Of a stretch of 64,000 bases of DNA, positions 25,901 through 33,283 are shown one piece after another. The first letter of the stretch is position 1. Every line of letters begins with the position of its first letter. This DNA is from Streptantibioticus rubrisoli. GTDB lineage: Bacteria; Actinomycetota; Actinomycetes; Streptomycetales; Streptomycetaceae. Location: NCBI RefSeq assembly GCF_024436055.1, contig NZ_JANFNH010000002.1, positions 248,001-312,000 of the forward strand. Reading direction: 5' to 3'. Below the pieces are notes generated by a model, which was not told where the DNA came from, did no database searches, and saw only the letters and a list, made by a program, of their open reading frames with translations. The translations under genes were made by a program, and so were the position numbers.

Positions 25901-26133
25901 ACGGGATGCCGCGGGGGCTCGTCGCCCCACAGCTCCTCGACCAGCAGCTCGGTGGGTACGACCCGGCCGAGCCGTATCACCAGCAGGGCGAGCAGTGCCC
26001 GGCGCCGCGGTGGGCCGAGCGGGAGGTCGTGCCCGTCGTACTGGACGGACATCGGCCCCAGGACGCGCAGCAACGGCCCGGGCCGTTCGGGTCGTCCCGG
26101 AGGGGGCGGCGGGATCGGCGTCTGCACGGACAT
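22939..26133 (-). CDS. SARP-type regulator with AAA ATPase and TPR-like region
   Basis: The protein is 1064 residues. An OmpR-type winged helix (about 20-95, with ALLALLVIRLGRVVPTELLVEELW) is followed by a bacterial transcriptional activation domain (to about 265), a Pro/Ala linker, an ATPase with P-loop GPAGVGKTRLL near 334-344, LLLLEDLHWADTASLDLL as Walker B, and a helical repeat region to the end. This is the layout of large SARP regulators that switch on antibiotic clusters. Leu586 is encoded by TTA (bases 24378-24376), a codon read in Streptomyces only by the developmental tRNA of bldA. ATG 26133 is preferred to the extension to 26217, which lacks family similarity. It is the likely pathway-specific activator. 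Confidence 0.9.
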   Translation of the reverse strand: MSVQTPIPPPPPGRPERPGPLLRVLGPMSVQYDGHDLPLGPPRRRALLALLVIRLGRVVPTELLVEELWGDEPPRHPVATLQSHVSRLRRVLDPAAEQGSPSPLRYQAPGYLLHLEPEQVDVCRFEQLVHAGRQLLGRREPLAARERLAEALRLWRGSPYTEFTAHPPLADECTRLEQLRLTAVESYAEARLALGAADEVAADLDREVRRHPARERLVGHLMTALSRLGRQAEALEVYERTRTHLVEEFGVDTAAELQRVRIAILRQEHEPEDPPAEPAGADNTPPPPAERTAPAPLEPAARSPFTGRDQELHRLVTAAAGAITGHGHVAAVLGPAGVGKTRLLMELAPRLRTAARDVEVVWSHCFPGEGVPPYWLWTQVLRQLSASRPDAFRTATAPFDALLAPLLPERWARTVEAQDPEVDWAQARFLTHYAVCEVLLTLAAKRPLLLLLEDLHWADTASLDLLRVLSTRRQGHPLSVVLTARDFEIESDAAKSRMLTEILRGPRTETLRLRGLCRDAVATLVQAQAGPGVRAEVVEALHQRSKGNPYFLTQFLSLLGDVRRLHEPGAASVLLDRIPTGVREVLHQRFSALEEPVLHVLHLCAVIGTEVDTDLLHRTAAEDAPVTAALEAAIRADLLGEDPHHPGRLHFAHALVRETLIDELDRAERELLHARVAEALHARGRGQVGGEEIERVAHHSWHAKGALPARRALPRLLRAAEHAEQHLAYEQVETWLRRAVQLVGALPPDDASAAHLEQRLHIQLGQVLATVRGYGDAEAEAALDRGRALNSVTGTPEDPSVLWALCAALLVTGRYDESREHSGLLREIADRTRHPVALLGAAYGEGIVLHVRGQLPEALGELERAVRTADRSTRQGHAMARTFQHDPRVSCRSYNAFTHWLLGDHDTAAERRRELLSLTEYESRPSDRAFALYVDAVLAAWEGDVHTARTSSAEGARVAGEHGLVYWKAMLQVPEGWALTHGERQADGIALMRTSLAELHRSRSKLRLPLHLGLLAQAQHHAGRHKEAEDTLRRMLAVIEHRREHVYLRPELPATRLLQELMGE

Positions 26134-26525
26134 GTCGGTCCCTATCGGTCTGAGGCCTGCGGCGGTGCTGGGACGAGGCCTGAAGCGCCCGGATCGCCCA
26201 GAACGTGATCTTGGCATACGGAACGGGACACTCCAAGATCGCTATTCAGCCACTGAGCAGCGTCCGCAAGCCAAATGACGGCGACCCGGCGACGACGGCA
26301 CGTCTCCGGCAGGCCCGACCGGCACGGCGCCCTCAGGGTGCGCGCCGACCCAGTGGCGCCCGCGCGGCGCACCCACTCCGGGCGCTAAGGGAAAGTCGGT
26401 GCGGTTCGGTAGCGCCTTGAAGGGGCGCGGGGCTGTGTTCATGTGCGGCTCCGCCGCGTGGGCGCGACCTGCCAGGACGGCTGCCGACGATCGACGGCAT
26501 TTCGTGGCAACCCCCAGCGGAGCGC
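26134..26525. other. intergenic region with one interspersed repeat
   Basis: This gap of 392 bases lies between the SARP gene start and the 3' end of the ligase gene. Bases up to about 26280 are relatively AT-rich and should hold the SARP promoter. The only other recognisable item is the 56-base interspersed repeat at 26419-26474. No gene is seen. Confidence 0.5.
26419..26474 (+). repeat. 56-base interspersed repeat, copy 1
   Basis: The unit opens GAAGGGGCGCGGGGCTGTG and closes with GCGTGGGCGCGACCTGCCA. A second copy, inverted, lies at 45953-46008 and differs at about five positions. From memory, this element is scattered through many Streptomyces genomes in intergenic DNA. No function is known to me. 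Confidence 0.65.
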
Positions 26526-27872
26526 CTAGGCCGTGCGCCGGTCAACCACCCGCCGTATCTTGCCCATTGACCGCTCCAGCGTTCCGGGGTCCACCACCGT
26601 GACCTCCACCGTCACACCCACGCCGTCCTTGACGGCCTGGGCGATGGCCGTCGCCGCGGTGGCGCGAAGCAGCGGAGCGGTGTCCGGGCGGGCCTCGACG
26701 CGCAGCGTCATGTGGTCCATCCGGCCGCGGCGGCTGAGCTCCACCTGGAAGTGCGGGGCGACACCGGGCGTGGTCAGCACGATCTCCTCGATCTGGCTCG
26801 GGAAGACATTGACCCCACGCAGAATGATCATGTCGTCGCAGCGCCCGGTGATCTTCTCGATCCGGCGGAACGCCGGACGCGCCGTGCCCGGCAGCAGCCG
26901 GGTCAGGTCCCTGGTGCGGTAGCGGATGACCGGCACCGCCTCCTTGGTGAGCGAGGTGAACACCAGCTCGCCGCTCTGCCCGGCGGGCATCACCTCGTCG
27001 GTGATCGGGTCGACCACCTCCGGGTAGAAGTGGTCCTCCCAGACGTGCAGCCCGTCCTTGGTCTCCACACATTCCTGGGCCACCCCGGGACCCATCACCT
27101 CGGACAATCCGTAGATGTCGACCGCGTGCAGGTCCAGCCGCTCCTCCAACTCCCGCCGCATCTCCTCCGTCCACGGCTCCGCGCCGAATATCCCGACCCG
27201 CAGCGACGTGCCGCACGGGTCGACGCCCTGGCGTTCGAACTCGTCGAGCAGGGTGAGCATGTAGGAGGGGGTGACCATGATGATCTCGGGCTGGAGGTCC
27301 GAGATGAGCTGCACCTGACGCGCCGTCATGCCGCCGGAGGCCGGGATGACCGTGCACCCCGCCCGCTCGGCGCCGTAGTGGGCGCCCAGCCCGCCGGTGA
27401 ACAGGCCGTAGCCGTAGGCGATGTGCACCTTGTGGCCCGGGCGGCCTCCGGCGGCCCGGATCGAGCGGGCGACGACATCGGCCCAGACCGACAGATCGCG
27501 CTCGGTGTAGCCGACCACGGTGGGGCGGCCGGTGGTCCCCGACGAGGCGTGGATGCGGCGCACCTCGGCCATCGGGACGGCGAACGTGCCGAACGGGTAG
27601 TGCTCACGCAGATCGGCCTTGGTGGTGAACGGGAACCGGGCAAGGTCCGCCAGCGTACGGCAGTCCTCGGGCGTCACCCCGGCCGCGTCGAACTTGCGCC
27701 GGTACATCTCGACATGGTCGTAGGCGTGCCGCAACGTGGCCTGGAGCCTGGTGAGTTGCAGACGCGCCAGCTCGTTGCTGCTCAACCGCTCACCGTCGTC
27801 CAGCAGTTCCGGCGGCGGCGCCTCGCCCACGCGCCGCCGCGGACCCGCGGCAGCGGTCAGGTCGCTGCTCAT
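26526..27872 (-). CDS. paaK: phenylacetate-CoA-ligase-type AMP-forming enzyme
   Basis: The protein is 448 residues, close to the usual PaaK length. It has the AMP-binding motif HASSGTTGRPTVVGYTERD near 120-138, YGLSEVMGPG (A5-like), RTRDLTRLLPG (A7-like) and the C-terminal SMGKIRRVVDRR with the catalytic lysine. PaaK activates phenylacetate to phenylacetyl-CoA; relatives activate other aryl acids. ATG 27872 has GGGAGG upstream with a 5-base spacer. No other phenylacetate degradation genes are next to it, so it may be a stand-alone scavenging gene or supply an aryl-CoA starter. A small palindrome just upstream looks like a TetR-family operator. Confidence 0.88.
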   Translation of the reverse strand: MSSDLTAAAGPRRRVGEAPPPELLDDGERLSSNELARLQLTRLQATLRHAYDHVEMYRRKFDAAGVTPEDCRTLADLARFPFTTKADLREHYPFGTFAVPMAEVRRIHASSGTTGRPTVVGYTERDLSVWADVVARSIRAAGGRPGHKVHIAYGYGLFTGGLGAHYGAERAGCTVIPASGGMTARQVQLISDLQPEIIMVTPSYMLTLLDEFERQGVDPCGTSLRVGIFGAEPWTEEMRRELEERLDLHAVDIYGLSEVMGPGVAQECVETKDGLHVWEDHFYPEVVDPITDEVMPAGQSGELVFTSLTKEAVPVIRYRTRDLTRLLPGTARPAFRRIEKITGRCDDMIILRGVNVFPSQIEEIVLTTPGVAPHFQVELSRRGRMDHMTLRVEARPDTAPLLRATAATAIAQAVKDGVGVTVEVTVVDPGTLERSMGKIRRVVDRRTA

Positions 27873-27907
27873 CCCTGCCTCCCGCACTTCCGTAGCCACG
27901 GCTGCCT

Positions 27908-27921
27908 ACCGAACATTCGGT
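27908..27921. promoter_or_regulatory. 14-base palindrome, candidate TetR-type operator
   Basis: ACCGAACATTCGGT is a 6-base inverted repeat with a 2-base centre. It lies 36-49 bases upstream of the ligase start codon, where a repressor would block the promoter. PaaR/TetR-family repressors of phenylacetate genes bind sites of this general shape. No regulator gene is adjacent. Confidence 0.4.
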
Positions 27922-28122
27922 CAGCTTTGTGCACGGTCATGTAACCCAGCGTGCACATCACCTGTCAAGACCTGTGGACGGGAAACCGGACCACCGTATG
28001 GACCGCTGACCGGGTGATCCGCCGGGCGGGGCGGACCGGACGATGGCGGGCGGGGCGTCATGATCGCCATGGCCGGCCAGGATCTAGCGCTACGTCACGC
28101 GGCGGGCGCATGGGAGGTTGCG

Positions 28123-29874
28123 GTGCACATCCTGCTCATCGCGAGCGCGTTCAACAGCCTGACGCAGCGGGTGTTCGGGGAACTCGGCGACCGCGGCCAC
28201 ACGGTCGCGGTGGAACTCGCGCTGGGCGACGAGTCGCTACGGGAGGCGGTGCGGCGGCACACCCCGGACCTGGTGATCGCCCCGCTGCTGAAGTCCGCGA
28301 TCCCACGCGACATCTGGTCGGCGCACACCTGCCTGGTCGTGCACCCGGGACCGGTCGGCGACCGCGGCCCCTCGTCGCTGGACTGGGCGGTGCACGAGGG
28401 CGCCGAAACCTGGGGCGTGACGGTGCTGCGCGCGGACGCGGAGATGGACGCCGGGGACGTCTGGGCCTCGGTGCCCTGCCCGATGCCGCCGGTGGCCAAG
28501 AGCGACCTGTACCGCAACGAGATCGGCGACGCGGCGCTGGAAGCGGTGCTGCTGGCCGTGCACCGCTTCGCCTTGGGCACCTACACGCCGCGAGCGCAGC
28601 GCGCCGAGGAGGCCCGGGTCCGGCCGTACTTCGACCAGAGCCTGCGCCGCATCGACTGGCAGACCACCCCGACCACCGCCGTCCTGCGCCGACTGCGCGC
28701 CGCCGACTCGCAGCCCGGTGTGCTGGACGAACTGCTCGGCGAGGAGTGGTACCTGCACGGCGGCTGCCCGGAGGACACCCTGCGCGGCCGCCCAGGCCAG
28801 TTGCTGGCCACCCGGGCGGGCGCGATCTGCCGGGCCACCGTGGACGGCGCGGTGTGGATCCCGCAACTGCGCCCGCGGCGGCGGCCGGGCGGCCCCGCGA
28901 CCTTCAAACTGCCCGCCACCCTCGCGCTGGGCGACCGGCTGCCCGCCCTGCCCGACATCCCCGCCCCGGTCTGGCTGCCCGAACACCGTGAGACCTGGAC
29001 CGACCTGCGGTACCACGAGGACGGTCCGGTCGGCTTCCTGCGGTTCTCCTTCCCCGGCGGTGCGATGAGCACGGACCAGTGCCGACGCCTGCTCGCCGCC
29101 TACCGCTTCGCCTGCTCCCGGCCGACCTCCGTGGTGGTGCTGGGCGGTCCCCGGGACTTCTTCAGCAACGGCATCCACCTGAACGTCATCGAGGCCGCCG
29201 ACGACCCGGCCGAGGAGTCGTGGGCCAATATCAACGCGATCGACGACCTGGTGGAGGCGGTGCTGACCACCACCGACCGCCTGGTGGTCGCCGCGCTCGG
29301 CGGCAACGCCGGAGCGGGCGGCGCGATGCTGGCGCTGGCGGCCGACCAGGTGTGGTGCCGGCACGGCGTGGTGCTCAACCCGCACTACCGGCTGATGGGC
29401 CTGTACGGCTCCGAGTACTGGACGTACACCCTGCCCCGCAGGGTCGGTCAGGCCATGGCCGAGCGGCTGACCCAGCGGGCGCTGCCGGTCACCGCGGCGG
29501 CGGCGCACCGCCTGGGCCTGGTGGACCGTGTGCTGCGCAAGGCGCCCGGTGAGTACGCCGCCGAGGTGGCCCGGCTCGCCGCGCAACTGGCCTCGATGCC
29601 GCGCACCCAGCGGTACATCGCCGAGAAGAAGGCGGTGCGCGAGCGCGAGGACGACGTCAAGCCGCTGGGCGCCTACCGGGAGGAGGAGCTGAGCCGGATG
29701 CGCCGTGACTTCTTCGATCCGGCGTCCCCCTACCACGCCCTGCGGCGGGCCTTCGTCCGCAAGGAGCCACCTGAGGACACCCCGCCGCACCTGCGCGCCG
29801 CCGCAGCGCGGGCCATCGGCGGTCGTCCCTGGACCGGTCCCGCTCGGAGCGTGGGACGACCGCCCGTTTGGTAG
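28123..29874 (+). CDS. hypX: HypX, CO-ligand-forming hydrogenase maturation protein
   Basis: The protein is 583 residues in two halves. The N-terminal formyltransferase-like half has HPGPVGDRGPSSLDWAV; the C-terminal half is enoyl-CoA-hydratase-like, with GGNAGAGGAMLALAADQVW and GLYGSEYWTYTLPRRVG. HypX makes the CO ligand of the [NiFe] centre from formyl-tetrahydrofolate under aerobic conditions. GTG at 28123 has GGGAGG at 28112-28117 and the protein then opens MHILLIASAFNSLTQRVF, as HypX does; the in-frame ATG at 28060 gives an unsupported extension. It is the first gene of the maturation operon and implies an oxygen-tolerant hydrogenase in this organism. Confidence 0.92.
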   Translation: MHILLIASAFNSLTQRVFGELGDRGHTVAVELALGDESLREAVRRHTPDLVIAPLLKSAIPRDIWSAHTCLVVHPGPVGDRGPSSLDWAVHEGAETWGVTVLRADAEMDAGDVWASVPCPMPPVAKSDLYRNEIGDAALEAVLLAVHRFALGTYTPRAQRAEEARVRPYFDQSLRRIDWQTTPTTAVLRRLRAADSQPGVLDELLGEEWYLHGGCPEDTLRGRPGQLLATRAGAICRATVDGAVWIPQLRPRRRPGGPATFKLPATLALGDRLPALPDIPAPVWLPEHRETWTDLRYHEDGPVGFLRFSFPGGAMSTDQCRRLLAAYRFACSRPTSVVVLGGPRDFFSNGIHLNVIEAADDPAEESWANINAIDDLVEAVLTTTDRLVVAALGGNAGAGGAMLALAADQVWCRHGVVLNPHYRLMGLYGSEYWTYTLPRRVGQAMAERLTQRALPVTAAAAHRLGLVDRVLRKAPGEYAAEVARLAAQLASMPRTQRYIAEKKAVREREDDVKPLGAYREEELSRMRRDFFDPASPYHALRRAFVRKEPPEDTPPHLRAAAARAIGGRPWTGPARSVGRPPVW

Positions 29875-29891
29875 GCGGAGCGGAGGTCGAA

Positions 29892-30065
29892 TTGCGTTAC
29901 ATGCCTGCTTTCGCGGGTGTTGGTGCCGTTGACTCCCAGGAGGCCATCCAGATGGCTGCGTCGCAGATGAACGAGCAGCACCCACCGGGCTGCGGCTGGA
30001 CCCGGCTGCCCCACGAGAACACGCACCCCCTTCCGCGCCACCGGACAGAGGCGGTCACGGCATGA
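29892..30065 (+). CDS. small hypothetical protein coupled to the next gene
   Basis: The protein is 57 residues from TTG at 29892 (GGAGG at 29882-29886, 5-base spacer) or 54 residues from ATG at 29901. Sequence: Ala/Gln-rich start (DSQEAIQMAASQMNEQ), then a Pro/Gly/Cys/Trp segment and a His-rich tail. There is no signal peptide. Its stop overlaps the next start (ATGA), which argues that it is translated. I do not recognise it. Its place between hypX and the endopeptidase gene suggests a role in hydrogenase maturation or assembly. Confidence 0.5.
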   Translation: MRYMPAFAGVGAVDSQEAIQMAASQMNEQHPPGCGWTRLPHENTHPLPRHRTEAVTA

Positions 30066-31384
30066 CCGCGCCCACCCTCACCGCGGGGCGGGACCCCCGC
30101 TTCGACCACGCCCGGCGGGTCGCCGACGCCGTGCTGTACGAGGGCTGTGCGCTCTCCCCGTGCCGTGCCTGGCCGGCGCGGGACCAACGGCACTGGCAGT
30201 TCGGAGCGCTGGTGCCCCCGGCCTGCGGGACGAGGGGTGCCGAGCACACGTACCAGCGCACCGAGTGCCTTCTCGAGCCGCGCCGTGGCGCCACCCTCTC
30301 GCTTGAGCTGCGCTTCCTGCACGCCCAGCGCGGAACCGTCCAACGACTCGCCGCCGACGGGCAGTTCGAGGCCACGGGTTCGCTGGACGCCGGGGACCGG
30401 GTGTACGTCCCCTGGGACGAGGGCGTCGAGGAGCGCGTGGAACTGACCCTTCCGGTGGCCGAGTTGGCCGGAGACGGTGTCAGTCTGCCGTTCACCCGGC
30501 CCGCGCAGCAGCAGACCGAGACGGTGTCCGTCGAGGGCCGGACCGTCGGCCGCCTGGTGCGCAACCGGGAGCGGGTGGACGGGGTGCTGCGGCTGTCCAC
30601 CGCCGAACTCGACGGCCCGTACGCCGTGTCGCGGCTGACCGCGGTGGTGGAGAACACCACCGACTGGCCATCGGACGGCACGGCGGCACAACACGCCGAC
30701 GCACTGCCGCGCTCGCTGGTCTCGGCCCATCTGCTGTTGGGGCTCAGCGGCGGGTCCTTCCTGTCGATGACCGATCCGCCCGAGTGGGCCAGGACCGCCG
30801 CGGCGTCCTGCCACAACGAGCACACCTGGCCGGTACTGGCCGGGGAGCACGGACGCGCCGATGTGCTGCTGTCCGCGCCGATCGTCCTGGAGGACCATCC
30901 GCGCATCGCGCCCGACAGCCCCGGCACGCCCCACGACGGCACCGGGACCGACGAGACCGCGACCCCACGCGCCGCCGCGCCGAACGACCAGCACCAGCGC
31001 GAGGCGCGCGGCACCGACGAGCGGGCCGGGCCGGTACGCGCCCTGCGCGAGGGCACCGGCACCGCGGCCCAACCCGACACGCCCTGGTGGGATCCGGCCG
31101 GTGATACCACTGTCGACCCCGACCACGACCGGATCGTGGTGGACGGCCGCGAAGTGGGCGCGGGCAGCCGGGTACGGCTGCGCCCCGGGCGGCGCCGCAC
31201 CGACGCCCAGGACGTGTTCGTGCTCGGCCGCACCGCACGGGTGGAGGCGGTACTGCACGACGTGGACGGCCTGGTGCACCTGGCGGTCACCGTGGACGGC
31301 GACCCCGGCGCGGACCTGCGCCGCGAGGAGGGGCGCTTCTGGTACTTCCAGCCCGACGAGGTCGAACCCCTGGGGGAGCCATGA
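30062..31384 (+). CDS. hypothetical protein of the hydrogenase maturation operon
   Basis: The protein is 440 residues. The N-terminal half (VLYEGCALSPCRAW, LELRFLHAQRG) and a later SFLSMTDPPEWA and CHNEHTWPVLAGE appear ordered; residues about 290-345 are low-complexity Asp/Gly/Ala/Thr. The end (RIVVDGREVGAGSRVRLRPG) looks like a small beta domain. I know similar genes only as conserved hypotheticals beside actinobacterial [NiFe]-hydrogenase genes. The sequence shows no membrane segment and no cofactor motif. Both ends overlap neighbours by 4 bases, so it is made in step with the endopeptidase. Confidence 0.75.
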   Translation: MTAPTLTAGRDPRFDHARRVADAVLYEGCALSPCRAWPARDQRHWQFGALVPPACGTRGAEHTYQRTECLLEPRRGATLSLELRFLHAQRGTVQRLAADGQFEATGSLDAGDRVYVPWDEGVEERVELTLPVAELAGDGVSLPFTRPAQQQTETVSVEGRTVGRLVRNRERVDGVLRLSTAELDGPYAVSRLTAVVENTTDWPSDGTAAQHADALPRSLVSAHLLLGLSGGSFLSMTDPPEWARTAAASCHNEHTWPVLAGEHGRADVLLSAPIVLEDHPRIAPDSPGTPHDGTGTDETATPRAAAPNDQHQREARGTDERAGPVRALREGTGTAAQPDTPWWDPAGDTTVDPDHDRIVVDGREVGAGSRVRLRPGRRRTDAQDVFVLGRTARVEAVLHDVDGLVHLAVTVDGDPGADLRREEGRFWYFQPDEVEPLGEP

Positions 31385-31929
31385 CCGGCCCGGTGAAACG
31401 CGTACTGGTCGCGGGGGTCGGCAACGTCTTCCTCGGCGACGACGGTTTTGGCGTCGAGGTGGTGCGGCGGCTGGCCGAGCACCAACTCCCGCCGCACGTC
31501 GAGGTGGTGGACAGCGGTGTGCGCGGGGTGCACCTGGCGTACCAGCTCCTGGACGGCTACCGCACCGTGCTGCTGGTCGACGCCGCACCGCGCGGCGCGC
31601 CACCCGGAACGGTCCATCTGATCGACGCCACGCGACCGGGGGCGGCGGTGCCGCGCCAGCCCCAACTCGACGGTCACCACATGTCCCCCGACGCTGTGCT
31701 GGCGCTGCTGGAGACGTTGCGGCAGAGCATCGGCGGCAGTGCGCCCGAGCGCGTCCTGGTCGTCGGCTGCGAACCGGCCAGTGTGGCCGAGGGCATGGGG
31801 CTGAGCGCACCGGTGGCCGCGGCGGTGGACGAGGCGGTGGACCTGGTCCTGCGCCTGGTGCGGGACGAGCAGGAGCGCACGGCGACCATCTCGGACGGCA
31901 ACCACCCGCAGCGCGACCCCCAGCCGTGA
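31381..31929 (+). CDS. hupD: hydrogenase maturation endopeptidase (HupD/HycI-type)
   Basis: The protein is 182 residues. The N-terminus VLVAGVGNVFLGDDGFGVEVV is the family hallmark, with the nickel-sensing acidic residues in DD and GVE; later ligands are in LVDAAPRG and a His in DGHHMSPD. The enzyme removes the C-terminal tail of the hydrogenase large subunit after nickel insertion. The large subunit itself is not in the window. ATG 31381 overlaps the upstream stop. Confidence 0.9.
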   Translation: MTGPVKRVLVAGVGNVFLGDDGFGVEVVRRLAEHQLPPHVEVVDSGVRGVHLAYQLLDGYRTVLLVDAAPRGAPPGTVHLIDATRPGAAVPRQPQLDGHHMSPDAVLALLETLRQSIGGSAPERVLVVGCEPASVAEGMGLSAPVAAAVDEAVDLVLRLVRDEQERTATISDGNHPQRDPQP

Positions 31930-32030
31930 AGAAGACCGCCCTCGGCGCCGCGTCGACGGTCGTGCTCGCCGTGCTCGCGACCCGCGACCTGCCGGACTTC
32001 AGACACTGTCCGCGCGTCCGCGCCGGGTGA
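31926..32030 (+). CDS. tiny DUF6893-type protein
   Basis: The protein is 34 residues, starting with GTG that overlaps the endopeptidase stop. Sequence pattern: Lys-Lys start, a hydrophobic stretch LGAASTVVLAVLA, then RDLPDFRHCPRVRAG. This shape (short hydrophobic helix, then LPDxxRxxRxR) matches the DUF6893 small-protein family as I recall it, which is found beside actinobacterial hydrogenase genes. A membrane anchor or peptide cofactor role is possible. The usual RSM ending is not present. Confidence 0.6.
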   Translation: MKKTALGAASTVVLAVLATRDLPDFRHCPRVRAG

Positions 32031-32190
32031 GCGCCCGGTCCGGGGGGCTGCGGCGAACGGCGTACAGCCTGCCGCCCGGGCGGCGCGTCGGGGCCGCCGC
32101 ACGAGGGCGGCCGCCTGTAATGGAGCACGCCGGAGGGGCGGCGCAGCCAGGCCGGACGACCCAGATCGAGACGGCGGCGGAAAGGGACCG

Positions 32191-32571
32191 ATGCACGAGA
32201 TGTCCATCGCCACGGCAGTCGTGGAACAGGTGGCCGCCGCCGCTGCCGACGCCGGTGCCCACTCGGTCCAGCAGGTGCGGCTGGAGGTCGGCGAACTCTC
32301 CGGTGTGGTACCGGACGCGCTGGCCTTCTCCTTCGAACTCGCCCGTGCGGAGACCGCGTTGGAGGACGCCGAGCTGGTCGCCGAGACCGTTGCGGGCCGC
32401 GCCCGATGCGAGGACTGCGGCGCCGAGTGGCCGACCGGAATGCCGCCGAAACTGTGGTGTCCGTCCTGCTCGGCGTCGTCGGTGCGGTTGCTGTCCGGCC
32501 GGGAACTGCGGATCGTCAGCGTGCGCTGGACCGAGGAGCCCGAGCCCGTACGCGTCCTTGAGGAGTGCTGA
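32191..32571 (+). CDS. hypA: hydrogenase nickel-insertion protein HypA
   Basis: The protein is 126 residues. It begins MHEMSI, whose His2 and Glu3 bind nickel, and carries the structural zinc site CEDC and CPSC. HypA takes nickel from HypB and delivers it to the hydrogenase large subunit. GGAAAGGGA precedes the ATG. The 160-base gap upstream separates it from hupD and may hold a second promoter. Confidence 0.94.
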   Translation: MHEMSIATAVVEQVAAAAADAGAHSVQQVRLEVGELSGVVPDALAFSFELARAETALEDAELVAETVAGRARCEDCGAEWPTGMPPKLWCPSCSASSVRLLSGRELRIVSVRWTEEPEPVRVLEEC

Positions 32572-32575
32572 GGCC

Positions 32576-33283
32576 ATGTGCCGTGTCGTTGATCTCCAGC
32601 AGGCGGTGCTCGCCAGGAACGACGAGCACGCGGACCGGTTGCGCGCCGAACTGGCGGCGCGCGGCACCACGGTCGTCAACCTGCTGTCCAGCCCGGGCAG
32701 CGGCAAGACCGAACTGCTGGAGCTTGAACTGGCCACGGCCCGGCAGCGCGGCGTGCCGGTGGCGGCGCTCACCGCGGACCTGGCCACCGAGAACGACGCG
32801 GTACGGCTGGCCCGCTCCGGGGCGCCGGTCAAACAGGTACTCACCGACGGCCTGTGCCATCTGGAGGCCCGGATGCTCTGCGGCCACCTGGACGGCTGGC
32901 TGCCGGAGCCGACCCGGCTGCTGTTCGTGGAGAACGTGGGCAACCTGGTCTGCCCGGCCTCCTACGACCTGGGCGAATCCCTGCGCGTGGTGCTCGCTTC
33001 CGTCACCGAGGGCGAGGACAAGCCGCTGAAGTACCCCACCGCGTTCGGCCTCGCCCACCTCGTCGTGGTGACCAAGACCGACATCGCCCGGGCCGTCGAC
33101 TTCGACGAGGGCGCCTTCCGCGCCAATGTCGCCCAGGTCAACCCCGGTGTCGAGGTGCTGCTCACCTCGGCGCGCACCGGGCAGGGCATCGGCACCCTGC
33201 TCGACCGGGCGCTGGCCGCCGGGGACGGCGCGCCGGTCCACCGCCCCGTGATGGCCGCCTCCAGCGCCCACCACCACTCGTGA
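32576..33283 (+). CDS. hypB: hydrogenase nickel GTPase HypB
   Basis: The protein is 235 residues. P-loop LLSSPGSGKTELL is near 35-47; further GTPase and metal-site segments are LTADLATENDA, ENVGNLVCPA and VVTKTDIA. HypB hydrolyses GTP to drive nickel transfer with HypA. The N-terminal CxxCGC high-affinity nickel motif of E. coli HypB is absent, and the His-rich end is only SSAHHHS, so nickel storage is limited. ATG 32576 follows the hypA stop by 4 bases. Confidence 0.94.
   Translation: MCRVVDLQQAVLARNDEHADRLRAELAARGTTVVNLLSSPGSGKTELLELELATARQRGVPVAALTADLATENDAVRLARSGAPVKQVLTDGLCHLEARMLCGHLDGWLPEPTRLLFVENVGNLVCPASYDLGESLRVVLASVTEGEDKPLKYPTAFGLAHLVVVTKTDIARAVDFDEGAFRANVAQVNPGVEVLLTSARTGQGIGTLLDRALAAGDGAPVHRPVMAASSAHHHS

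Noticed and set aside
26134-26217. Longer SARP start at 26217
   Set aside because: The added 28 residues are Arg/Pro-rich with no ribosome site, while ATG 26133 starts directly before the typical Pro-rich leader of the DNA-binding domain.
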